The notes under the pieces were generated by a model that saw only the letters and a program-made list of their open reading frames with translations, was not told the origin of the DNA and made no database searches. A stretch of 64,000 nucleotides of DNA from positions 32,799-96,798 of the forward strand of contig DAITSJ010000012.1 of assembly GCA_036843405.1 (NCBI GenBank), in the 5' to 3' direction. The position numbers and the translations under genes are program-made. Shown here one piece after another: positions 1-8,403 of this stretch. The stretch comes from DGNJ01 sp002388905 (GTDB taxonomy: Bacteria; Pseudomonadota; Gammaproteobacteria; Pseudomonadales; Porticoccaceae). How positions within the stretch are numbered: the stretch's first letter is position 1; every line of letters begins with the position of its first letter.

Positions 1-2
1 TC

Positions 3-71
3 CCTTATTTCAAACCCGGCAAGGATATGCGGGAAAGGGTTAATGACGGCCTTCAGCTCGAGAAAGGTTAA
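3..71 (+). CDS. ihfB: integration host factor subunit beta, 3' end (partial)
   Basis: Only the last 22 codons are in the window. They read PYFKPGKDMRERVNDG and on to a TAA at 69-71, which matches the C-terminal arm of the IHF/HU family (usual form HFKPGKELRDRVN). IHF beta pairs with IHF alpha to bend DNA. The gene identity is supported by the gene order: ihfB followed by lapA and pyrF is a common gammaproteobacterial arrangement. It is followed by a strong hairpin terminator. HU is the alternative, but the neighbours favour IhfB. Confidence 0.8.
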   Translation, partial: PYFKPGKDMRERVNDGLQLEKG

Positions 72-91
72 ATCGCCCAGCGTCAACTACA

Positions 92-122
92 AACGGCAAG
101 GAAACAACCTTGCCGTTTTTTT
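92..122 (+). terminator. rho-independent terminator after ihfB
   Basis: A perfect 10-bp stem, AACGGCAAGG paired with CCTTGCCGTT around a 6-base loop, is followed by a run of T. It lies 20 bases after the ihfB stop and runs directly into the start region of lapA, so lapA may be read through it or from a promoter close by. Confidence 0.85.
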
Positions 123-461
123 ATGGGGAATAATGAGGTGAGGCTACTGAAGAAAACCCTGCTGCTCATGCTGTTCCTGGTTTTCCTGTTCTTCGGGATC
201 TGGCTGGCCAAGGACAACCCCGCAGTTGTCACCGTGGCTCTGCTGGGCTTTCCGGTCAGCGGCCTTTCCCTGGGCCTCTGGCTCCTGCTGATGCTGTTCG
301 CCGGAATCATGCTGGGCCTGATTGTCACGGCACCGGTGACTGCCCGGTTGGCTGCTCGAATCCGCCGCCTGGAGCGCAAACTGGTTGAGTCGGAAAAGGA
401 AATCGCGCGGGTCAAGGCCGGGGAACAAGGCCGGCATAAACTGCCCGATGTGAGTAACTAG
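123..461 (+). CDS. lapA: LapA-domain inner membrane protein
   Basis: A protein of about 110 residues with two hydrophobic segments near the N-terminus (about residues 10-30 and 40-65) and a charged, coiled-coil-like C-terminal tail. It fits the LapA (DUF1049) family, including the LLxLFxxFGxWLAxxNP pattern. In E. coli LapA works with LapB in control of lipopolysaccharide assembly at the inner membrane. The start could be ATG 123 or GTG 138; GTG 138 has GGGGA at 125-128 as a better-placed ribosome binding site and gives a start more like the family. lapB, which often lies between lapA and pyrF, is not here: pyrF starts 12 bases later. Confidence 0.8.
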   Translation: MGNNEVRLLKKTLLLMLFLVFLFFGIWLAKDNPAVVTVALLGFPVSGLSLGLWLLLMLFAGIMLGLIVTAPVTARLAARIRRLERKLVESEKEIARVKAGEQGRHKLPDVSN

Positions 462-473
462 CCGGTAGATCCC

Positions 474-1178
474 ATGACCGAAGATTCGCGAATTATAGTT
501 GCCCTGGACTTCGATAGTGCCTATGCGGCAGAGCAACTGGTTGAGAAACTGGATCCGTCTGCCTGTAAACTCAAGGTGGGTAAAGAGCTCTTTACCCGAG
601 AGGGTCCGGATCTGGTGCGCTCTCTGGTTCACCAGCGCTTCGATGTTTTCCTGGACCTCAAGTTCCACGATATCCCGAACACCACGGCCCATGCCGTTGT
701 CGCCGCAGCGGACCTGGGGGTCTGGATGGTCAATATCCATGCCGCCGGCGGTCGCCGCATGATGGAGGCCGCCGCCCGCGCGTTAGAGGAGACTAACAGC
801 GGCACGCTGCTGACCGGAGTGACGGTGCTGACCAGTATGACCGGTGCCGATCTTCAGGAAACGGGGGTTCCCGTCTCGCCTGCGGAGCAGGTCGAACGGC
901 TGGCCGCTCTTGCCCGGGATGCTGGGCTGGATGGTGTGGTGTGCTCGGCCGAGGAGGCCGGCAAAATCCAGTCCCGGTTTGGCGAGGACTTTTTGAGAGT
1001 GACGCCCGGAATCCGTCCCGCCGGCTATGCCCTGAAGGACGATCAGCGGCGCAGCATGACACCGGGCGAGGCGATGGCGTCCGGCAGTTCCTACCTTGTG
1101 GTCGGCCGGCCCATCTCCCGGGCGGACGATCCGGCCGAGGCCCTACTTGCCATACGGGGAGAAATAGGAGACGATTGA
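474..1178 (+). CDS. pyrF: orotidine 5'-phosphate decarboxylase
   Basis: PyrF makes UMP from orotidine monophosphate, the last step of de novo pyrimidine synthesis, in the cytoplasm. The 234-residue protein has the normal family length. The catalytic DxKxxD motif is visible as D61-L-K63-F-H-D66, followed by IPNT, and the N-terminal ALDF (D12) and LKVGKELF segments are also typical. The C-terminal phosphate-binding part includes TPGIRP and VVGRPI. It follows lapA by 12 bases, so the two are probably co-transcribed. Confidence 0.95.
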   Translation: MTEDSRIIVALDFDSAYAAEQLVEKLDPSACKLKVGKELFTREGPDLVRSLVHQRFDVFLDLKFHDIPNTTAHAVVAAADLGVWMVNIHAAGGRRMMEAAARALEETNSGTLLTGVTVLTSMTGADLQETGVPVSPAEQVERLAALARDAGLDGVVCSAEEAGKIQSRFGEDFLRVTPGIRPAGYALKDDQRRSMTPGEAMASGSSYLVVGRPISRADDPAEALLAIRGEIGDD

Positions 1179-1240
1179 TGGCGGGCCGGAGAGCCCCTTT
1201 TCCATAAACACGGAGTACCTCAGGTACAAGGAGTTCAATC

Positions 1241-1558
1241 ATGAAAATACCCATGTCCTTTTTGAAACCCCTCGTCATTCTCGTCGCGATTGTTTCGCTG
1301 GGATGGCAGCTACCTTCACTGGCGCAACAGGAAAGTTCCTCCTTCACGGCCAGCCAGGAGCAGGCCGCGACGATCAATATCAATTCTGCGTCTGTCGAGG
1401 AACTGGTGAGTTTGACGGGAATCGGTCCGGCCAAGGCACAGGCTATCGTCGAGTACCGGGATGCCAATGGCCAATTCCGGACCAAAGAGGATCTGTTGCA
1501 AGTCAGCGGAATAGGCACCGCCACCCTCGAAAAAATTGCCGGGCAGATTTCGTTGTAG
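1241..1558 (+). CDS. ComEA-like helix-hairpin-helix protein
   Basis: This 105-residue protein has an N-terminal signal peptide or anchor (hydrophobic residues about 8-28, ending near SLAQQ) and a ComEA-type double helix-hairpin-helix from about residue 45 to the end. The two turns read LTGIGPAKA and VSGIGTATL. Exported single-domain proteins of this kind bind double-stranded DNA and, in naturally transformable gammaproteobacteria, draw DNA into the periplasm. It stands alone after pyrF with a good AAGGAG site at 1229-1234 and its own terminator. Competence itself cannot be concluded from this gene. Confidence 0.85.
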   Translation: MKIPMSFLKPLVILVAIVSLGWQLPSLAQQESSSFTASQEQAATININSASVEELVSLTGIGPAKAQAIVEYRDANGQFRTKEDLLQVSGIGTATLEKIAGQISL

Positions 1559-1576
1559 CTGCGGCGCTGTTCCAGG

Positions 1577-1602
1577 AACCCGGCCTTTCGGCCGGGTTTT
1601 TT
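1577..1602 (+). terminator. rho-independent terminator after the comEA-like gene
   Basis: A perfect 8-bp stem, ACCCGGCC and GGCCGGGT around TTTC, is followed by six T. It lies 18 bases after the stop codon. Confidence 0.9.
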
Positions 1603-1842
1603 GTTGGTCAAATATTAACCAGCGCGACCTGTGATATTTCTTCTCCCGAAATACAATAAATGTGAGCAATTTCAAGTTATTAACCGCCGCTTGAGGTTGC
1701 ATGCTGACTGTTCATGTAGTCTGTAGCGGGATTTTCCCGGAAAATTATTGCTTGCAAACGCGTGATTGGTGCGCCGATAATCACCACAGGTGATTTTTGC
1801 TTTAGGAAATTAGCGTAACCCTCTAAAAAAATAGGGAATTAT
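1603..1842 (+). promoter_or_regulatory. leader region of the ThDP operon with a short hairpin
   Basis: About 240 bases separate the terminator from the first gene of the unusual operon. The region holds a small perfect hairpin, AATCACC/GGTGATT at 1779-1785 and 1789-1795 with a 3-base loop, followed by TTTGCTTT. It could be a weak attenuator-like structure in the leader. No clear promoter match was found, and AGGGAATT at about 1831-1838 can serve as the ribosome binding site. This is inference from shape alone. Confidence 0.3.
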
Positions 1843-3645
1843 ATGACTGGCAAAATCGTGCGGATGGCCGAGAGCGATTCAGGCGTAAAGCCTGTTGAAT
1901 TGGGGGATCTGCTGGTTTCGTACCTGGAGCAGTTGGGTGTCGAATTTGTGTTCGGGATTCCCGGCGGAGCCATTGAACCCTTTGTCGACGCCCTGGCCCG
2001 CAGTGGTCGGCGAGGGGGCCCCAGGTTGATTATCAGTCGGCATGAAAATGGTGCGGCATTCATGGCCGACGGGTATTCCAGTGTCACGGGCAAGCTTGGC
2101 GTGTGCTTTGCTACAACCGGACCGGGAACGACCAATGTGGTAACGGGTGTGGCTTCCGCCTATGCCAACAATATCCCGATGCTTGTGATTACCGCGCAGA
2201 CGTCGCTGGATACGTTCGGCAAGGGGGCCTTCCAGGAGTCTTCGTGTACCGGTATTAACACCCTTTCAATTTTCGAGAGCATTACCCGCTACAATTCCCT
2301 GGTGTCTCATCCCGAACAATTTGAGGCCAAGCTGGCGGCAGCGATCATGTCCGCCTATCAGTCTCCCCGGGGCCCCGCTCATTTGAGCATCCCCATCGAC
2401 GTGATGAAGACTCCGCCGCGCCAGCAGCTTCAGTTTGAAAACCTCCCTCACCATGTGGAAAAGCCTGCCTTGCTGGATCAGGCTGCCTTTGAGGAGTTTT
2501 CGGAATTGCTGCTGGCGAGCCGGAAACCGGTTTTTGTTATTGGCAACGAAGCCGGAGAGGCGATAGGGACAATATTGGAAATTGCCGTCTGGCTGAATGT
2601 GCCGGTTATCGTGACCCCGTATGGCAAGGGCCTGATAAGTCCCCATCACCCTCTGTTCAGGGGTGTTATCGGTTTCGCTGGTCACCAGAGTACGGTAGAC
2701 ACCCTGACTGATCCCGATGTGGATCTGGTGGTTGCCATCGGCACCACCCTCGGCGAATGGGCCAGCGAGGGATGGAATGCAGAAGTACTGCTCAATTCCC
2801 GCCTGGTACACGTCGAATCCTCGGAAAACCGCTTTATCGGGTCTCCCATGGCACGGCTTCATGTTCGAGGCAGTATCCAGGTGGTCTTTGACCAGCTCAA
2901 ACAAAAGATGAATGAGCTTGAGCATCCCAAAAAACTAAATGAGGACCATGTCCGCCAGGTCTCGGAACGTAAGGAATTCCACTTCACGCTGGACGATGAG
3001 GAGGCCTTCAGGTCGGAGCAGGTTCCGATAATGCCGCAGCGACTGATGGCGGAATTGCCGGCCATGTTCCCCCCCCATACCCGATATCTTGCTGATACCG
3101 GTAACAGCTTTGGCTGGGCCATGCACTATTTACACCCTTATGACCGTCGCGTGGCGGGTAAGCGCGATGCCAAGGGCGGCCTTTTCAAGGCCAGTCTAGA
3201 ATTTGCGTCAATGGGGTGGGCCATCGGCAGTTGTGTCGGTATGGCTCTGGCTCTGCCCGGGACGCCGGTAGTCTGCATCACCGGGGACGGCAGCTACCTT
3301 ATGTCGGGGCAGGAAATCACCGTCGCCATTCAGGAAGAGCTGCCGATAATTTTCATTGTCCTGAACGACGCCGGTTACGGTATGGTCAAGCACGGACAGA
3401 GGTTGACCGGCGCAGAGCCGGCAGGCTACTCCCTGCCGGAGATTGATTTCGCCGCAATGGCGGCGGCCATGGGCATCGAGGGCCATGTCATCAACTCGGT
3501 TCAGGACCTGAAAGACCTCGATATCAGGGCCCTGTGTAAAAAGCGCGGTCCGACCATGCTTGATGTCAGAATCGACCCCGAAGCAACTCCGCCAATCGGT
3601 CTGAGAACCCGTGTTTTGAGGCGAAATAATGCAAAAAAAGCATGA
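1843..3645 (+). CDS. ThDP-dependent enzyme, acetolactate-synthase-like
   Basis: A 600-residue member of the acetolactate synthase / pyruvate oxidase family. The N-terminal pyrimidine-binding domain has GIPGG and the activating glutamate E68 in SRHENGAAFMADGY. The ThDP-pyrophosphate motif is intact: GDGS at 481-484 and the closing Asn at 508. Such enzymes decarboxylate a 2-oxo acid and pass the two- or three-carbon unit to an acceptor. A 30-residue insert and the lack of a nearby small regulatory subunit argue against a housekeeping IlvB/IlvI role. It overlaps the next gene by 17 bases, and that gene encodes a citrate-synthase-like protein, so it probably acts in a special pathway. The substrate cannot be read from sequence. 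Confidence 0.85.
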   Translation: MTGKIVRMAESDSGVKPVELGDLLVSYLEQLGVEFVFGIPGGAIEPFVDALARSGRRGGPRLIISRHENGAAFMADGYSSVTGKLGVCFATTGPGTTNVVTGVASAYANNIPMLVITAQTSLDTFGKGAFQESSCTGINTLSIFESITRYNSLVSHPEQFEAKLAAAIMSAYQSPRGPAHLSIPIDVMKTPPRQQLQFENLPHHVEKPALLDQAAFEEFSELLLASRKPVFVIGNEAGEAIGTILEIAVWLNVPVIVTPYGKGLISPHHPLFRGVIGFAGHQSTVDTLTDPDVDLVVAIGTTLGEWASEGWNAEVLLNSRLVHVESSENRFIGSPMARLHVRGSIQVVFDQLKQKMNELEHPKKLNEDHVRQVSERKEFHFTLDDEEAFRSEQVPIMPQRLMAELPAMFPPHTRYLADTGNSFGWAMHYLHPYDRRVAGKRDAKGGLFKASLEFASMGWAIGSCVGMALALPGTPVVCITGDGSYLMSGQEITVAIQEELPIIFIVLNDAGYGMVKHGQRLTGAEPAGYSLPEIDFAAMAAAMGIEGHVINSVQDLKDLDIRALCKKRGPTMLDVRIDPEATPPIGLRTRVLRRNNAKKA

Positions 3646-4462
3646 AACCATAAAAACCAGGATATGGTTCGAGGAGCCGGAATCCGATAACCCCTATGCC
3701 GCAAATGCCTGTTATTGTTCGGGTTATGATGTTTATGGTGAATTGCTTGGCAATATTTCATGGATTCAATACTTATACCTCCTCTTCAAGTTGGAGTTGC
3801 CAACGCCACAGCAAGCACAACTGCTCGAAAACCTTGCTGTCGCGCTGGCCAACCCGGGCATCCGCGATCACAGCGTTAGAGCGGCCATGAATGCGGGGGT
3901 CGGTGGATCGACACGAGCGTCGGCGCTGATGGCGGCTTTGGCAGTGGGTGCGGGTAACCTGGGTGGAGGAAGAGAGGTCTTTCAGGCAATGGGGCTCTGG
4001 AAAGATCTGGGTAAAGATATTGAGCCCTGGAGAGCGGTCCTGGGCGATGTTGATCACCATGAAAGTGTCGACGTCTGGGTGCCGATGGAGCATTTTCCGG
4101 GCTTTGATCCGAATGGTAACACCTGTCCGAAACCCATAATCCAGGCCCTCGAACTTTTGGCTGAGAATAGCCCTGGAAAATCATTAAAATGGCTTTTAGA
4201 AAACCGGGCAATGCTTGAATCGGAAATTGGCTATCCACTGGCAATGAGCGGCGTCGCCGCTGCTGCTCTCGCAGATGTCGAATTATCACCTGAACAGGGC
4301 GAGATGCTTTATCTGATGTTGCGCCTGCCCGGTGCAGCGGCCCATGCGCTTGAGCAGGAAAATCACGGGTGGCGGCAATACCCGTTTTTTGGCTCATCGA
4401 TCAAACCGATGTCCGACGAAGATTATCAATCATTGCTGAGAAGTCTTGGAGAAGAGCAATGA
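3629..4462 (+). CDS. citrate-synthase/citryl-CoA-lyase-fold protein, catalytic residues lost
   Basis: A 277-residue protein that can be aligned by eye with citryl-CoA lyase and the C-terminal part of ATP-citrate lyase. RDHSVRAAMNAG (79-90), GNLGGGREV (109-117) and HALEQENHGWRQYPF (239-253) correspond to conserved family segments. The catalytic positions differ: the GFGH or GIGH histidine falls at D160 (GFDP, 158-161), and the NVD aspartate region reads AMSG (205-208). It is probably not a standard citrate synthase or lyase and may work as a binding or partner subunit. It starts inside the ThDP gene and overlaps the next gene by ATGA at 4459-4462, so translation of all three is coupled. Confidence 0.7.
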   Translation: MQKKHETIKTRIWFEEPESDNPYAANACYCSGYDVYGELLGNISWIQYLYLLFKLELPTPQQAQLLENLAVALANPGIRDHSVRAAMNAGVGGSTRASALMAALAVGAGNLGGGREVFQAMGLWKDLGKDIEPWRAVLGDVDHHESVDVWVPMEHFPGFDPNGNTCPKPIIQALELLAENSPGKSLKWLLENRAMLESEIGYPLAMSGVAAAALADVELSPEQGEMLYLMLRLPGAAAHALEQENHGWRQYPFFGSSIKPMSDEDYQSLLRSLGEEQ

Positions 4463-5268
4463 AAAATGGCCCCGGGAGGCTCAAATATTTCGAAAATAAC
4501 TGGCCAACCAATAAGGGAGCCTGGTTTCCGGGTGAAGCTGTACGCTATCGGGAGAAATCATTGTTTGATGATTTCTCGGACTCAGGCTGGATGACACTTT
4601 TCCTCTACGGTATAAACGGGAAATTTCCTACTGAAAACCAGGCAAAAATGATCGAAAAAATCTGGTTAATAAGTTCAAGTTTTCCCGATCCAAGGCTTTG
4701 GAATAATCGCATCTCTTCTCTGGCAGCAACATCACGAAGCACTGGAAGCCTAGCGATATCTGCTTCGGTGGCTGTCACAGAAGCCAAAATTTATGGTACA
4801 CGACCTGTCCTTCTCGGAAGCAGCTTTTTGGTGGAACTCGAAAAGATTGCCTCTAACGATGAAGATATTGAAAGATATATCATATCCAGGCTTAAAAAAG
4901 AGCGAAATTTACCAGGGTTTGGCCGGCCAATTATTTCAAAAGATGAAAGGATTGGGCCACTTCTAAAAGAAGCGAACAATCTTGGTTTCGGAGACGGTCG
5001 TTTTATCAATCTCGTGTTTCAGATCAAAGAAATCCTGGCAATGCATCGTTATAAACTAAAACCCAATATTGCTATATTTTGTTCGGCATTATTTTTGGAT
5101 CTCGGCTTTTCTCCCCGCCAATGCTATCTGCTTGCCGTGCTGGCATTTTGTGCGGGAATGGTTCCTTGCTATATCGATGCAATGGAGAAGAGTGAAGGCT
5201 GCTTCTTCCCGTTGGCATGCAAAAATATTGAATATGACGGACATAAAAAGCGGGGGTTACGCTCGTGA
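4459..5268 (+). CDS. second citrate-synthase-fold protein, catalytic residues lost
   Basis: A 269-residue protein from the ATG at 4459, whose first base lies four bases before the end of the previous stop; a longer reading from 4369 would sit inside the previous gene. It carries the citrate-synthase small-domain pattern LPGFGRP (151-157, normally GFGH, so His becomes Arg) and KPNIAIFCSALFLDLGF (201-217, normally PNVDFYS, so the catalytic Asp becomes Ala). It pairs with the preceding paralogue, perhaps as a heterodimer. Base composition is clearly more AT-rich than that of the ThDP gene. It ends in GTGA overlapping the TonB receptor start. Confidence 0.65.
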   Translation: MKNGPGRLKYFENNWPTNKGAWFPGEAVRYREKSLFDDFSDSGWMTLFLYGINGKFPTENQAKMIEKIWLISSSFPDPRLWNNRISSLAATSRSTGSLAISASVAVTEAKIYGTRPVLLGSSFLVELEKIASNDEDIERYIISRLKKERNLPGFGRPIISKDERIGPLLKEANNLGFGDGRFINLVFQIKEILAMHRYKLKPNIAIFCSALFLDLGFSPRQCYLLAVLAFCAGMVPCYIDAMEKSEGCFFPLACKNIEYDGHKKRGLRS

Positions 5269-7403
5269 AAAAACATAACAAGCATTTTAAAGCTTTCATT
5301 TTGTTCTTGTTTACTGCTGTTTGCGTTGGTGACGAACTGGCAGAAGAAGAGCTAATCAATATTTATGGTAGTGAAGATTTGATTAGTATTGCGACCGGGT
5401 ACAAACAGCCAGTTTCTAAAGCGCCCGCGGTTGCTACCGTTATCGATGCCGAAAGTATTAAGAATATGGGAGCCACAGATCTCGATGATGTGCTGGAAGC
5501 TGTTCCGGGTTTGCATGTTTCCCGAAACTATCAGGGCTATGCACCGATTTACACGTTTAGAGGAATATATTCGCTTTTTAACCCCCAGGTTCTTCTTTTG
5601 ATTAACGGAATTCCCCAGACAAACCTATTTACCGGTGGAAGGAATTTCGTTTGGGGTGGTATGGCGGTTGAGGCGATCGAGCGCATTGAAATAATCAGAG
5701 GCCCGGGTTCGGCTATTTACGGTGCCGATGCTTTTGCGGGCGTGATTAATGTAATGACCAAAGATGGTAGTGCGATCAATGGATTAGAAGCCGGTATGAG
5801 ATATGGGACATTTGATACCCGGGAGGCATTTGTAAGCTATGGCAGGAGTTGGGATGATTCGAGCTTAGGCATTGTTGCGGAATTTCAAAAGTCAGATGGC
5901 CAGGACGAAGTGGTCGAAGAGGACCTGCAGACGTTTCTGGATTTTGTTACCGGCACCGATGCATCTCTGGCCCCCGGCTCAGTCAGTGTCTCGAAAGAAA
6001 ATATTGATCTTCGTGTGGATTATCGAATCGGAGACCTAGTATTGAGGGCAGGGTACCAAGGTAGAAAGGACATTGGTACCGGCGCTGGTGTGGCTCAGGC
6101 CCTCGACCCTTTTAGCCGTTATAGCAGTGATCGGGTAAGTTTTGATGTAGGGTATTCGATAGAGGATCTTGTTTTTCGGCATCTATCTCTAGATTTGTCG
6201 CTGAGCTACTTGGATGTTTCCCAGGAAGTCGATAGAAACACGCTTCTCTTCCCTCCGGGGTCAACCGGCCCGTTCCTTGATGACGCTCAAAATCCATTAT
6301 TTGGTGTGTTTCCAAACGGCGTAGTGGGAAACCCGGAGGTGTTTGAAAGACATACGCGAGCCAACGCAACTTTTCATTATGAAGCTATCGCCAACCATGA
6401 CCTTAGCCTTGGCGTCGGGTATTATTATGGAGATCTATACAAAGTAGAAGAACAAAAGAATTATTGTACGGATATTGCCAGTTGCGCTTTCATTTTGCCA
6501 CGCGGCGGCGTGGTTGATGTGTCAGATACGCCTTTTGTGTTTTTAAAAGAAGGTGATAGGAAAAATTATTATATCTTTATTCAGGATATTTTTAATATCG
6601 CCAATGACTGGGAACTTACTGCGGGGCTCCGATACGATAGCTATTCTGAGTTTGGCAGCACTGTAAATCCGCGTGTTGCGCTTGTATGGTCCACGACTAA
6701 TCGATTGACAACAAAATTGTTGTATGGAGAGGCATTTAGGGCGCCATCGTTTCAAGAAACGAAGACCATCAATAATCCTGCTACATTGGGAAACCCTGAC
6801 CTGGACCCAGAAACTCTCCGGAGTGTCGAGCTTGCCTTCGATTACAAACCTGTTTATGACCTGAAAACCACGTTCAATATCTTTTATTATGAGTGGGACG
6901 ATATTATTCAGTTTGTTCCAGACCCCAACAGAGGGACCGCAACAGCCCAAAATTCCGGGAAACAGACAGGTTACGGCTTTGAGACAGAAGTCAAATGGCA
7001 GGTCGATAATAATATAGAAATTCTTGGGAATTATTCCTGGCAAAAATCGACGAACGAAACCACTAATCAGGATGTGGCCAACGCCCCCGGTCAGCAGTTC
7101 TATCTACAGGGTAACTGGAGTTTCAAAAAGAATTATAACTTCAATGTTCAAGTAAACTGGGTGATGGATCGCGAAAGAGAACAATTCGATCTGAGAAATG
7201 ACATCGACGATTACATCCTTGTCGATATGGCGTTGCGACGAAAAAATGTCTGGGAAAACGTCGAACTTGCTCTGCTGGTTAAAAATCTATTCGCCGAGGA
7301 TGCAAGGGAACCATCGCCCAATGGTGTTCCCAGACCCAGCATCCCGCATGATCTGCCTTTGTCGGATCGTACAATCCTCGGTGAAATACGTATTCATTTC
7401 TAA
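5265..7403 (+). CDS. TonB-dependent outer membrane receptor
   Basis: A 712-residue TonB-dependent receptor. It has an N-terminal signal peptide (about residues 1-22), a plug domain at about 45-160 with the hallmark GSAIYGADAFAGVINV, and a beta-barrel ending in an aromatic residue (GEIRIHF). The GTG start at 5265 overlaps the previous stop by four bases, which links it in translation to the citrate-synthase-like genes. Such receptors import scarce ligands (siderophores, vitamins, glycans) with energy from TonB, or pass on a signal. The ligand is unknown. The closest broad class by plug sequence is the cobalamin/colicin-like group. Codon and base use are AT-rich. Confidence 0.9.
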   Translation: MKKHNKHFKAFILFLFTAVCVGDELAEEELINIYGSEDLISIATGYKQPVSKAPAVATVIDAESIKNMGATDLDDVLEAVPGLHVSRNYQGYAPIYTFRGIYSLFNPQVLLLINGIPQTNLFTGGRNFVWGGMAVEAIERIEIIRGPGSAIYGADAFAGVINVMTKDGSAINGLEAGMRYGTFDTREAFVSYGRSWDDSSLGIVAEFQKSDGQDEVVEEDLQTFLDFVTGTDASLAPGSVSVSKENIDLRVDYRIGDLVLRAGYQGRKDIGTGAGVAQALDPFSRYSSDRVSFDVGYSIEDLVFRHLSLDLSLSYLDVSQEVDRNTLLFPPGSTGPFLDDAQNPLFGVFPNGVVGNPEVFERHTRANATFHYEAIANHDLSLGVGYYYGDLYKVEEQKNYCTDIASCAFILPRGGVVDVSDTPFVFLKEGDRKNYYIFIQDIFNIANDWELTAGLRYDSYSEFGSTVNPRVALVWSTTNRLTTKLLYGEAFRAPSFQETKTINNPATLGNPDLDPETLRSVELAFDYKPVYDLKTTFNIFYYEWDDIIQFVPDPNRGTATAQNSGKQTGYGFETEVKWQVDNNIEILGNYSWQKSTNETTNQDVANAPGQQFYLQGNWSFKKNYNFNVQVNWVMDREREQFDLRNDIDDYILVDMALRRKNVWENVELALLVKNLFAEDAREPSPNGVPRPSIPHDLPLSDRTILGEIRIHF

Positions 7404-7438
7404 ATCTGGAAACAATCTGGCGAAAATGGACTTGACAT

Positions 7439-8401
7439 ATGACATGTAGTGGGAGAACAGAGTCATGGAGCCGCCAGGCTGTAGTGCATAAGCTGTTATT
7501 CGGTCTACTTTTTTGTTTATTGTGGGCGGGGCGACCAGATGCCGAACAGTTTGGCAATGTTGCAGTGATATACCCAAGCGTCCGAGAACCCTTTGCCAGC
7601 ATCTACAGGGATTTTGTCATAGGTATTAGGCAGGGATATCCTGGGCCAGTTTCAGAATTCGCGATTAATGGAGAATCAGTTGAGGATATAGCGTCTCCCG
7701 AAAAAGGCAGTGATTTTAATACCTACATAGCCTTGGGCAACAAAAGTTTGAAAAGCGTCCTTGCAACTAATACAAGTCGACCGGTATTAGCGGCTATGTC
7801 CAGTCAGGAAGCCAACCTGGCAATAGAGGCCGGAATTCTCTTAAAGCCCGGTGCGGATGTTTATCTGAGGCGTTTAATGGATATATACCCTGGTGTATCC
7901 GGGATTCATGTGGTTTATAATCCGGCGAGACAAGCTGGGCTTATCGATGAAGCCCGCGAGTTTCTCAAAGATAAGGGAATAGCGCTAAATGCCGTGGAGG
8001 CCGGGAATCTCAGAGAGGCAGCACTGGGTTATCGGGAAGTGATTAGCGCTGCCGAAGATGGTGATGCTGTCTGGTTGTTTTCGGATGCTAGTGTCATAGA
8101 TGGCTCATTGCTCGGTTTGATTCTTGACGCAGCCTGGAAAAAAAGGCTCGCGGTATTTTCCTCTAACCCTCTGTTTGTTAGACGGGGCGCGCTATTTGCA
8201 ATCTATCCGGATAATATCGGTATCGGCTACCGGTTGGGGACTATGGCGATGCAGATTGCCGTTGGCAAGTTTGATGAAGGGGGCATCCAGTATCTCAAGG
8301 ATGTGAAAATTGCCTTTAACGAAAGGACCAGCAATCACATTGGTATCAAATTATCACCAGATGTGGAGCAGGATATCGAGATGATGCTCCCTGAGTTATA
8401 G
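7439..8401 (+). CDS. secreted ABC-type substrate-binding protein
   Basis: A 320-residue protein with a hydrophobic signal segment (HKLLFGLLFCLLWAG) and a periplasmic-binding fold resembling the ABC_sub_bind (TrpX-like, PF04392) family, with features such as VAVIYPS, GIHVVYNPARQ and the C-terminal GIKLSPDV. No ABC permease or ATPase is present, so it probably serves as a ligand sensor for the following kinase rather than for uptake. The start is uncertain: ATG 7439 lacks a good ribosome site, and GTG 7484 gives a more normal signal peptide. A tiny ATG-started frame of eight codons (7465-7491) preceded by GGGAG overlaps this start region. Confidence 0.75.
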   Translation: MTCSGRTESWSRQAVVHKLLFGLLFCLLWAGRPDAEQFGNVAVIYPSVREPFASIYRDFVIGIRQGYPGPVSEFAINGESVEDIASPEKGSDFNTYIALGNKSLKSVLATNTSRPVLAAMSSQEANLAIEAGILLKPGADVYLRRLMDIYPGVSGIHVVYNPARQAGLIDEAREFLKDKGIALNAVEAGNLREAALGYREVISAAEDGDAVWLFSDASVIDGSLLGLILDAAWKKRLAVFSSNPLFVRRGALFAIYPDNIGIGYRLGTMAMQIAVGKFDEGGIQYLKDVKIAFNERTSNHIGIKLSPDVEQDIEMMLPEL

Positions 8402-8403
8402 AC

